Shown here: positions 57,550 to 64,000 of the stretch, one piece after another
Layout: the number at the start of each line of letters is the position of its first letter
Position numbering within the stretch: the first letter of the stretch is position 1
NCBI GenBank assembly: GCA_002205125.1
Contig: NIOE01000002.1
Span: forward strand, 744,001-808,000
From: Roseateles noduli
GTDB taxonomy: Bacteria; Pseudomonadota; Gammaproteobacteria; Burkholderiales; Burkholderiaceae_C
Direction: 5' to 3'
Length of the DNA stretch: 64,000 bases
Notes under the pieces: model-generated
What the model was told of the DNA's origin: nothing
What the model saw: the letters and a program-made list of their open reading frames with translations, nothing else
Database searches by the model: none
Made by a program: the position numbers and the translations under genes

Positions 57550-58763
57550 GTCGAGACTCCCTCCGGCGATGCGCCTTCGAGCGGCATGACCAGCCGTACC
57601 GTCGTGCCGCGCCCCGGCGCGCTGGCGATGCCGAGCCGTCCGCCGAACTGCGCCGCGCGCTCGCGCATGCCGAGCACGCCGTAGCTGCGCGGATCGTTGA
57701 GCGCCTCGTCGCGCGCGCCGACGCCGTCGTCGCTGACCTGCAGGTAGAGCACCGGATGCGGCGGCGCGTCGACGTCGATGCGGATGTCGACGCGCGCGGC
57801 CTGCGCGTGGCGGGCGACGTTGGAGAGCACCTCCTGGAAGATCCGGAACACCGCGATGGCCAGTCCGCCTTCGGGCGGGACGACGTCGGCGGCCACGAAG
57901 ATGCGGAAGCGGACCTCGCGCTCGTCGCTGCCAGCGAGCTGGAACTCCTGCGCCTGCCACTCCAGCGCGGCCCAGAGGCCCTGGTGGTCGAGGATGCTGG
58001 GGCGCAGGTCCGTGATGATGCGGCCGACTGCGTCCACAGCGGTGTCCACGAGGCCGCCCATGCGGTGGCACTTCGCCACCATCGCGTCGCGCTGGGCGTT
58101 ATCGCCGACGCGGCGCTCCAGCCAGTTGACGTCCATCTTGAGCGCGACCAGCAGCGAGCCGAGTTCATCGTGGATCTCGCGCGCGATGCGCTTGCGTTCG
58201 GTCTCGCGGACGGCTTCGAGGTGATGCGCGAGCTCACGGAGCTGCGAGGTCCGTTCGGCGACGCGGCGTTCGAGCTGATCGTGGCTAGCGCGCAGTTGCT
58301 CCTCGGCGAGCTTGCGCTTGGAGATGTCGACGAAGGTGACCACGGCGCCCTGGACCTGGCCGTGCTCGAAGAGCGGATAGCTGGAGTACTCGGCGGGGAA
58401 GGCGCTGCCGTCGGCGCGCCAGAGGACCTCGTCGTCGATGCGGCAGGGGTCGCCGCGGCGGAAGGCGTTGAAGATGGGGCAGTCGCACTCCTGATAGCCG
58501 CTGCCGTCGCCATGCGAGTGGTGGATCAACGCATGCATGTTGCGCCCGAGCACCTCGTCGGTGCGCCAGCCCAGCGTGTCGCAGGCGGCGCGGTTCACGA
58601 AGGTGCATCGCCCGTCCATGTCGATGCCGAAGATCCCCTCGCCGGTGCTGGCCAGCAGCAGCGCGAGACGGCGCGCGGCCTCGTCGGGCGAGGCCTGGCC
58701 GTCGACCGCATCGGTCGTCGGGGCGGTCGCGGCGGGAGCGGGCAGGGCGGTCGACGTGGACAT
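57546..58763 (-). CDS. PAS-domain sensor histidine kinase (NarX-type)
   Basis: A 405-residue cytoplasmic kinase without membrane segments. PAS domain about 31-150, with a Cys/His-rich insert (HHSHGDGSGYQECDCPIF) that could bind a metal or redox centre, then a short coiled coil and a HisKA_3 helix with phosphorylated His198 (REIHDELG), N box (ALEWQAQEF region), and ATPase G1 DDGVGARDEAL and G2 GVLGMRERAAQFGG. Coupled to the response regulator gene. Confidence 0.92.
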   Translation of the reverse strand: MSTSTALPAPAATAPTTDAVDGQASPDEAARRLALLLASTGEGIFGIDMDGRCTFVNRAACDTLGWRTDEVLGRNMHALIHHSHGDGSGYQECDCPIFNAFRRGDPCRIDDEVLWRADGSAFPAEYSSYPLFEHGQVQGAVVTFVDISKRKLAEEQLRASHDQLERRVAERTSQLRELAHHLEAVRETERKRIAREIHDELGSLLVALKMDVNWLERRVGDNAQRDAMVAKCHRMGGLVDTAVDAVGRIITDLRPSILDHQGLWAALEWQAQEFQLAGSDEREVRFRIFVAADVVPPEGGLAIAVFRIFQEVLSNVARHAQAARVDIRIDVDAPPHPVLYLQVSDDGVGARDEALNDPRSYGVLGMRERAAQFGGRLGIASAPGRGTTVRLVMPLEGASPEGVST

Positions 58764-58866
58764 GCCTCGCGGGTGTGCAAGGGATGTGCCACGCCGACGT
58801 GTTGCTGTCGCAGCCTGCCGTGTCCGACCGACCTGCGACGGGCGCGGGTCGGTTGGCCCTGTGCGC

Positions 58867-59418
58867 TCAGGCGCGGCGCAGCTTCACCGACGGGAAGTCG
58901 ACCGGCACGGCGAAGGCGACGTTCACGTAGTTGGTGAAGAGGTTGAGCGCGACGTGCGCGAGGATCTCGACGATGGCGCCGTCGTCGAAGCCGACATCGC
59001 GCAGCGATTGCACGTCGGCGTCGTTGACCTGGGCGCGGTCGTTGACGACCTTGAGCGCGAAGCGCAGCGCGGCGGCGGTCTTCGGGTCGGCGGATTCGCC
59101 CATCTGGGCGGCGGCCATTTCATCGGAGCTGGCGCCGGCCTTGCGACCCAGGGCGGTGTGCGCGGCCAAGCAGTACTCGCAGGCGTTGCGATCGGCGATG
59201 GCGACGGCGATCTGCTCGCCGAGCTTGGCGGGGATCACGCCGCCGCCCAGTGCGCCGAAGCTGCCCCACAGGCTCTTGATGGCGGCAGGCGAGTTGGCCA
59301 CGGCGCGGAACATCGCCGGGGTGGCGCCGAAGGCGGCCTGGATCTGGTCGAGCGCGACCTTGGCGTCGCCTTGGGCTTGCTTGGGATCGACGAGGGCGAC
59401 GCGGGAGGTGGTGGACAT
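58867..59418 (-). CDS. Carboxymuconolactone decarboxylase family (AhpD-like) protein
   Basis: A 183-residue helical protein with the AhpD-type redox motif ACEYCLAAHTALG (Cys-x-x-Cys and His) near residues 79-91. Members include peroxidase-like and gamma-carboxymuconolactone decarboxylases; the Cys pair and His favour an AhpD-like or thiol peroxidase role. It is divergent from the AraC regulator. The 59550 start is rejected because the family begins with MSTTSRVALVD. Confidence 0.88.
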   Translation of the reverse strand: MSTTSRVALVDPKQAQGDAKVALDQIQAAFGATPAMFRAVANSPAAIKSLWGSFGALGGGVIPAKLGEQIAVAIADRNACEYCLAAHTALGRKAGASSDEMAAAQMGESADPKTAAALRFALKVVNDRAQVNDADVQSLRDVGFDDGAIVEILAHVALNLFTNYVNVAFAVPVDFPSVKLRRA

Positions 59419-59573
59419 GATGTTTCCTTTCAGCGGTTGATGTCGGTGGATGTCGATGACGTCGTTGGAGGCGTCAGGCAGTGGCGTGGTGTTCGTCTGC
59501 TGCTGGACGTCAGTGTGGTCCTCGAAGGAGTACCATTGGCCGCGTTTCATCCATCAAACGCATCCAAACGTCC

Positions 59574-60515
59574 ATGGTCGGCAAAACCAAGTCTTCAGGC
59601 GCTGCGGCGACCGCGGTGGCCGCCGCATCGACGGCATCGCTTCCGCCGATTGACCGCCTGTCTTCGCTGCTGGAGCACTTCCGCGTTCGTGCGCGGCTGT
59701 TCCACGTCGGGCCGCTGTGCGGGGTGAACCCGTTCGACCCGCTGCCGGGCCGGGGCTTCCTGCATGTGATGAAGCGCGGCGAGATGGAGCTGCGCCACCC
59801 CGCGAGCGCGGGCCTGCCGCGCAAGCTGCGCGTGAACGAGCCCTCGCTGCTTTTCTATCCGCGTCCGGTCGCGCATGAGTTCCGCAACCCGCCGCGCGAG
59901 GGCTCCGACTTCACCTGCGCGGAGCTGGAGTTCGACGGCGGTCCGCTCAACCCGCTGGTGCGCGCGCTGCCGCCGCTGGTGCTGCTCCCGCTGGCGCGCG
60001 TGGAGGGGCTGGAGATGTCGCTGCAGCTGCTGTTCTCGGAGACCGAGCGGCTGCGCTGCGGTCAACGCGTCCTGGCGGACCGCCTGTTCGAGGTCGTGCT
60101 GATCCAGCTGCTGCGCTGGCTCATCGACCATCCGGCGGAAGCGGGCGTGCAACCGGGTCTGGTGACGGGCCTGTCGGATCCGCGCGTCGCGCTCGCGCTC
60201 GCGGCGGTGCACGAGGCGCCGGGTGAGGCGTGGTCGCTGGAGCGCATGGCGGAGCGTGCGGGCATGTCGCGCAGCGCCTTCGCGGCGCGCTTCCGCGAGC
60301 TGGTGGGGCAGGCGCCGGCGGCGTATCTTGCCGACTGGCGTTTGAGCCTGGCGCAGGAGCAACTGCGGCTGGGCCGCTCGATCAAGCAGATCGCCGATCA
60401 GCTCGGTTATGCGAATGCCTCGGCGCTGTCCCGCGTCTTCACGCAGCGGGTGGGGAAGTCGCCGCGGGAGTGGCGGCAGTCGCTGGCGGAGCAGGCCGAT
60501 CCGAGTGAGGCCTGA
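59574..60515 (+). CDS. AraC family transcriptional regulator
   Basis: A 313-residue regulator: N-terminal cupin-like sensor domain (FHVGPLCGVNPFDPLPG, GFLHVMKRGEMELRH, LLFYPRPVAHEFRNPP) and a C-terminal double HTH with WSLERMAERAGMSRSAFAARFRELVG and SIKQIADQLGYANASALSRVFTQRVGKSPREWR. Divergent from the AhpD-like gene across 155 bases, whose promoter it likely controls. The start 59574 excludes an unconserved upstream extension. Confidence 0.9.
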   Translation: MVGKTKSSGAAATAVAAASTASLPPIDRLSSLLEHFRVRARLFHVGPLCGVNPFDPLPGRGFLHVMKRGEMELRHPASAGLPRKLRVNEPSLLFYPRPVAHEFRNPPREGSDFTCAELEFDGGPLNPLVRALPPLVLLPLARVEGLEMSLQLLFSETERLRCGQRVLADRLFEVVLIQLLRWLIDHPAEAGVQPGLVTGLSDPRVALALAAVHEAPGEAWSLERMAERAGMSRSAFAARFRELVGQAPAAYLADWRLSLAQEQLRLGRSIKQIADQLGYANASALSRVFTQRVGKSPREWRQSLAEQADPSEA

Positions 60516-60567
60516 GCTGGCGCGATCGCTGACAAGCGACCAGATGCATTCGGCTAGGCTATCGGGC

Positions 60568-61149
60568 ATGGAACTGCAGACGCTCATCGACACGGTGCAT
60601 GACGACCTTGATGCTTGCTTGAGGTCGGTGTCACTGGACGACACGGGCGGTCTTCGTCTTCAAATTGAATACGACAGTCTTGCTCTGCCGGAAGGACTGC
60701 AACGCTTCGAGCTCAGGTGTTTGCAGCCCAAGGAATTCAATGTCGCCGTGGGTCATTTCGGATCGATCAATCAGTCCAAGGACCATGTCCTGCTCTTGGA
60801 CCATCAGGGACCGCAGTCGCAATTGTTCTTTTCCTCCGCCCCAGCGTCGCCGGAACAGGTGTTCTATCTCGCCCACGCGGTGCTCTCAAAGGAGTTGCGT
60901 GGCTGGAGAGATCCGGCAACCTATCTGAACGGCTCACCCGAGGTGCTTCGCGGTCACTTGACCGGAGGCTACGGACTGTTGGCCCGCGGGCCCCACGCCG
61001 CGATGCAGGCCGTGGCGGCGGCCGTCAGTCCTTTGCTGACCGTTCGCACGGTGGCATCACATTCGCTGCCAGGCACAGAGATGGTCCTGACGCTCGATCG
61101 CAAGTGCGTGATCTGCGAATCGGTGGAAGTCCTGGCCGGCGACCATTGA
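60568..61149 (+). CDS. Hypothetical protein (193 aa)
   Basis: Starts MELQTLIDTVHDDLDACL (an ATG at 60544 is an alternative). Mixed helix and strand, no signal peptide; acidic. The third codon positions and lower GC in parts (e.g. TTCAAATTGAATACG) suggest less adapted codon use than neighbours. It is followed after 2 bases by another unknown gene. No family recognised; perhaps a partner in the glycosyltransferase operon. Confidence 0.6.
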   Translation: MELQTLIDTVHDDLDACLRSVSLDDTGGLRLQIEYDSLALPEGLQRFELRCLQPKEFNVAVGHFGSINQSKDHVLLLDHQGPQSQLFFSSAPASPEQVFYLAHAVLSKELRGWRDPATYLNGSPEVLRGHLTGGYGLLARGPHAAMQAVAAAVSPLLTVRTVASHSLPGTEMVLTLDRKCVICESVEVLAGDH

Positions 61150-61151
61150 TC

Positions 61152-61550
61152 ATGTCGAGGCAGCAGAACGTCCAGCAGCAGAATGCGCTCGCGGAGTTCC
61201 GGATCCGGGACATCGCGAATCATTGGCGCGCGACCCCGTGGCCGGTGGCATTGCGCCAGGTGGCGAAAGAGCGTGGCGTGGACTGCGATCGGGCGATCGT
61301 GATCCGCCTGGAGATCGACTTCCCTGGCATGCCGCGCTTGTTCGGTCGACTGCTCACTTCGGACGCCCGTTTCATCCGCTTCGAAATGGAGACGGATGCC
61401 CGGCACCTCGTCGTCGAGGGCGACGTCGAATGGAACGATGTGACGGACGAGCAGAACCTGTCGCCGCACAACAGGGGATTCGGTGCCGGCGCCGGTGCGA
61501 TCGCGCTGAGGGTGCTGGAGGAATTGAACGCAACAACGGGAGGCGTGTGA
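61152..61550 (+). CDS. Hypothetical protein (132 aa)
   Basis: MSRQQNVQQQNALAEFRIRDIANHWRATPWPVALRQVAKERGVD opens a small soluble protein with strands such as IVIRLEIDFPGMPRLFG and a His/Asn-bearing NLSPHNRGFG. No signal peptide. It lies 2 bases after the previous gene and its TGA overlaps a start codon at 61550. I do not recognise the family. Confidence 0.6.
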   Translation: MSRQQNVQQQNALAEFRIRDIANHWRATPWPVALRQVAKERGVDCDRAIVIRLEIDFPGMPRLFGRLLTSDARFIRFEMETDARHLVVEGDVEWNDVTDEQNLSPHNRGFGAGAGAIALRVLEELNATTGGV

Positions 61551-61630
61551 TGAAGAGGGTGACAGCACTGGGTCTCTTCGCCGGCACATTCTTCCGGGTG
61601 AGTCGCCAAAGCAAGGAGCGAAGACGATGA
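61550..61630 (+). CDS. Possible leader micro-ORF (26 aa)
   Basis: An ATG overlapping the previous stop opens 26 codons (MKRVTALGLFAGTFFRVSRQ... ending KERRR) and stops with TGA that overlaps the next gene's ATG. Double overlap with both neighbours suggests it is translated and couples the operon, but it is too short to be sure; it may only bridge ribosomes to the next gene. Confidence 0.3.
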   Translation: MKRVTALGLFAGTFFRVSRQSKERRR

Positions 61631-63909
61631 ACTCGAAGGGCGCGCGGGGTGCGCAGCGCAATGTTCGTGGCCGGGGCCCCGGTACCTTGTCCACGCGTGC
61701 AGCACGTGGCGCCTCCTTGGCGCAGCAAGGCAAGCTGGCCGAAGCCCGGACCGTCCTCGACGAGGCGGCGCGAGCCGGCGATGCGACGGCTGAAGTGTTC
61801 GTGCTGCTGGCATCGGTCCGGCAGAGGCTGGGCGATGCCGCCGGTGCGGCAGACGCTCTGCACCAGGCCACGCAGCGGTTCCCCGATGACTGGCGGCCTT
61901 ACACGCGACTGGGCGCGCTGCTCGGCGAGCATCTGAACTGGGAGGGCGCGTCCACCTGTTTCGCGGCAGCGGTGCAACTGCGACCGGACAACGCGGACAT
62001 CGCTTTCAACCTGGGCACCGCCCTGCGCGAGGCGGGTCGTCACGAAGAAGCCATCCAGGCCTTTGAAAACCTCGCCGCCATGAGTCCGGCGTATGGACCG
62101 GCCTATTTCGGGCTCGGCCTCACCTATCGCCTGATGGGGGCACCTGAAGCCGCGTTGATGGCCTTCGACGTCGCCGCGGACACGATGCCCGAAGACGCCC
62201 GGCCGCTGAGGGAGGCCGTCCGGACGCGGATCGACTTAGGCATGCGCGAGGAGGCGCTGGCAACGCTGGGACGGATGGGCACGCGATTCGAGCGGGATGC
62301 AGCGGTCAACACCGTGCGCGGCGTGCTGCTCCAGGAGCTGGGTTGCGCCGACGAGGCCTTCGCGGCCTTCACCCAGGCGCTGGACATCGATGACCGGCAC
62401 GTCGCCGCGTTGAACAACCGCGGCAGCCTGCTGCTGCTGAACCGCCGGTTCTCGGAAGCGATCTCGGACTTCGATCGCGCGCTGGCGATTGAACCGGACC
62501 TGGAGGGGCTGCGAAGTATCCGGCTGTATGCGGCGATGCACGTCTTCGACTGGCGGCAGTGGGACGACGGCTTGCACCGCCTGGTGCAGGATCTCGCCGA
62601 CGGCAGGCAACGCATCCAGCCGCTGATCGTCCAGACGGTCCTGGACGACCCCGCGCTGCAGCAGCGCGCATCCCGGCTGTGGATGCAAGGGCAAGGGCAA
62701 GGGCAAGGGCAAGGGCTTGCTGCCGACGACAGCATCGAGCCCCCCAGTTCATCCCGTCGCCTCAGGATCGCGTATGTCTCCCGGGATTTCAGGTCCCACC
62801 CGGTCTCGTACCTGATGGCCGAAGTCATCGAGCTTCACGACCGCGACTCCTTCGAGGTCGTGGCGATCAACTATGGCCCCGCGAAGGACGACCCCATCCA
62901 GCATCGACTCCGTGCTGCGTTCGATGGCTTCCACGATGTCGCTTCGTACTCGGACCTGGAGGTGGCGAGCCTCTGCCGGCGTCTGGAGGTGGACATCGCC
63001 ATCGATCTGACGGGTTTCACCGACGGTGCGAGACCGGGCATCTTCGCCGCGCGGGCGGCGCCTCTCCAGCTGCTCTATCTCGGGTTCCTCGGAACGTCCG
63101 GCTCGCGCTCGTATGACTATCTGATCGCGGACAAGGTCCTGATTCCGGAGGAGGCAAGGTCCTCCTACGACGAACGGCTGCTTCTGCTGCCCTGGTACCA
63201 GGCCAACGATCGCCAGCGCCCGGTGCCTGCGACCGGCCTGACCCGCGATCACGTCGGCCTGCCGCAGGACGCATTCGTCCTGTGCTGTTTCAACAACCCC
63301 TGCAAGATCCTGCCGGCGCAGTGGGAGCGATGGGCGGCGATCCTGCATGGCGCGCCTCACGCGGTGCTCTGGGTCCTGGAAGAGGATGCCGTCGCCGCCG
63401 CCAACCTCCGCCGGCATGCGACGGCGAGCGGGCTCTCTGCCGAGCGCATCGTCTTCGCGCCCAGAGTCGCGCGCGACGCGTACCTGGAGCGTCTTGCCTT
63501 CGCGGATCTGTTCCTCGACACCTTGCCCTACAACGCCGGCACCACCGCGAGCGATGCGTTGTGGATGGGTGTCCCCGTGTTGACGGTAGCGGGCAGGAGC
63601 TTCCCGGCTCGCATGGCCGCGAGCGTGCTGAGCGCGATCGGCTGCGAACACCTGATTGCCGCGGATCTGCAAGCCTATGTTGCCAAGGCGATCGAACTGG
63701 CGCGGGACGCGGACGCGTTTGCCAAGGTGAAAGAGTCGGTCCGGCAAGGGAGGGCGGCGGGCAGATTGTTCGACGCCGTCGCTTTCACCCGCCATCTGGA
63801 GCGGGGGTTGAAGCAGGTGCATGAGCATCGATTGGCCGGCCACCCGCCAGCCGACCAGATCGTCGAGGAGATCCGCTCCGTGGAAACGGTGAACGGCAGG
63901 ACGATCTGA
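61627..63909 (+). CDS. TPR protein with O-GlcNAc transferase-like (SPINDLY/OGT) domain
   Basis: A 760-residue protein. TPR repeats fill about residues 30-320. After a Gln-Gly spacer (353-363) comes a GT41-type catalytic domain: RIAYVSRDFRSHPVSYLMAEVIE with the catalytic-region His, LLYLGFLGTSGS, CCFNNPCKILP and the donor-site LPYNAGTTASDALWMGVPVLTVAG. It probably glycosylates a protein or surface structure in the cytoplasm. The start overlaps the micro-ORF stop, and the next gene overlaps its stop. Confidence 0.9.
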   Translation: MNSKGARGAQRNVRGRGPGTLSTRAARGASLAQQGKLAEARTVLDEAARAGDATAEVFVLLASVRQRLGDAAGAADALHQATQRFPDDWRPYTRLGALLGEHLNWEGASTCFAAAVQLRPDNADIAFNLGTALREAGRHEEAIQAFENLAAMSPAYGPAYFGLGLTYRLMGAPEAALMAFDVAADTMPEDARPLREAVRTRIDLGMREEALATLGRMGTRFERDAAVNTVRGVLLQELGCADEAFAAFTQALDIDDRHVAALNNRGSLLLLNRRFSEAISDFDRALAIEPDLEGLRSIRLYAAMHVFDWRQWDDGLHRLVQDLADGRQRIQPLIVQTVLDDPALQQRASRLWMQGQGQGQGQGLAADDSIEPPSSSRRLRIAYVSRDFRSHPVSYLMAEVIELHDRDSFEVVAINYGPAKDDPIQHRLRAAFDGFHDVASYSDLEVASLCRRLEVDIAIDLTGFTDGARPGIFAARAAPLQLLYLGFLGTSGSRSYDYLIADKVLIPEEARSSYDERLLLLPWYQANDRQRPVPATGLTRDHVGLPQDAFVLCCFNNPCKILPAQWERWAAILHGAPHAVLWVLEEDAVAAANLRRHATASGLSAERIVFAPRVARDAYLERLAFADLFLDTLPYNAGTTASDALWMGVPVLTVAGRSFPARMAASVLSAIGCEHLIAADLQAYVAKAIELARDADAFAKVKESVRQGRAAGRLFDAVAFTRHLERGLKQVHEHRLAGHPPADQIVEEIRSVETVNGRTI
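62686..62715 (+). repeat. CAAGGG hexanucleotide tandem repeat
   Basis: Five copies of CAAGGG encode the Gln-Gly linker between the TPR region and the transferase domain. Six-base units preserve frame; slippage would vary linker length. Confidence 0.85.
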
Positions 63910-64000
63910 TGCGGGTGCTGGACGTTCAGTGGCATTCGCCGCGCCGCGGTCTTCCACACTGGGCCATCGAACAACTTCCCCGCTGTGGACCCCATGAAGA
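63909..64000 (+). CDS. Partial CDS at window end, unknown
   Basis: ATG overlaps the previous stop codon by one base (TGATG). The visible 30 residues are MRVLDVQWHSPRRGLPHWAI and onward. Too short to assign; it is the next operon member and may act with the transferase, for example as a second glycosyltransferase. Confidence 0.6.
   Translation, partial: MRVLDVQWHSPRRGLPHWAIEQLPRCGPHE

Overview
This window is a GC-rich bacterial chromosome segment, most likely from a betaproteobacterium of order Burkholderiales near Roseateles, Mitsuaria or Rubrivivax. The evidence is the gene order ompA, gyrA, serC, pheA, tyrA, aroA-cmk, rpsA, ihfB, lapA, lapB, a tmRNA whose tag reads ANDNTYALAA, DUF4148 exported proteins, and a Bug-type tricarboxylate-transporter binding protein. 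I see no rRNA, tRNA, CRISPR array, insertion sequence or prophage.

Layout. 1-14128 (minus strand) is a housekeeping block: gyrA, a DUF2059 protein, serC, pheA, tyrA and fused aroA-cmk for serine and aromatic amino-acid synthesis, rpsA, ihfB, the LPS regulators lapA and lapB, and two glycosyltransferases. 14388-17171 (plus) holds ompA, ubiG, gph and ssrA. 17225-30318 is mixed accessory content: a surface acyltransferase with lower GC, a PIG-L deacetylase, a UvrA-like ATPase, a catalase-like/PPOX stress group, a tandemly duplicated pair of small exported-protein genes with an acetyltransferase lodged in one copy, a VOC protein and an Fsr-type efflux pump.

30473-32686 encodes a large protein that looks like a secreted nuclease toxin: VQRR motifs and a repeat leader reminiscent of contractile-injection cargo, then a GH...N..PQ...LN nuclease signature. 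32749-36156 is a galactarate/talarate-type acid-sugar module (binding protein, enolase-superfamily dehydratase, divergent LacI-family regulator, two palindromic operators). 36290-41730 is an iron-uptake operon (TonB receptor, DUF4198, DUF3649, PepSY membrane protein, DUF3325) behind a Fur-like palindrome. 41916-44016 has a lone receiver protein and a copper trio (PCuAC, SCO, DUF2946).

44319-51741 is one tightly packed operon: an outer-membrane barrel with periplasmic repeats, a FecR-domain exported protein with a 66-fold Ser-Pro repeat, a GAF/HD-GYP phosphodiesterase and a CHASE2 adenylate/guanylate cyclase. It is the best candidate here for an undescribed envelope-sensing system that joins c-di-GMP and cyclic-nucleotide signalling. 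53179-58763 is a cyanate/nitrate-type ABC transporter with cyanase and a NarX/NarL-like two-component pair. 58867-60515 has an AhpD-like protein and a divergent AraC regulator. 60568-64000 carries two unknown proteins and a TPR O-GlcNAc-transferase-like protein in one operon that runs off the window.

The GC-rich sequence creates many long antisense open frames; these were left out. Family assignments rest on motifs read by eye, not on database searches.
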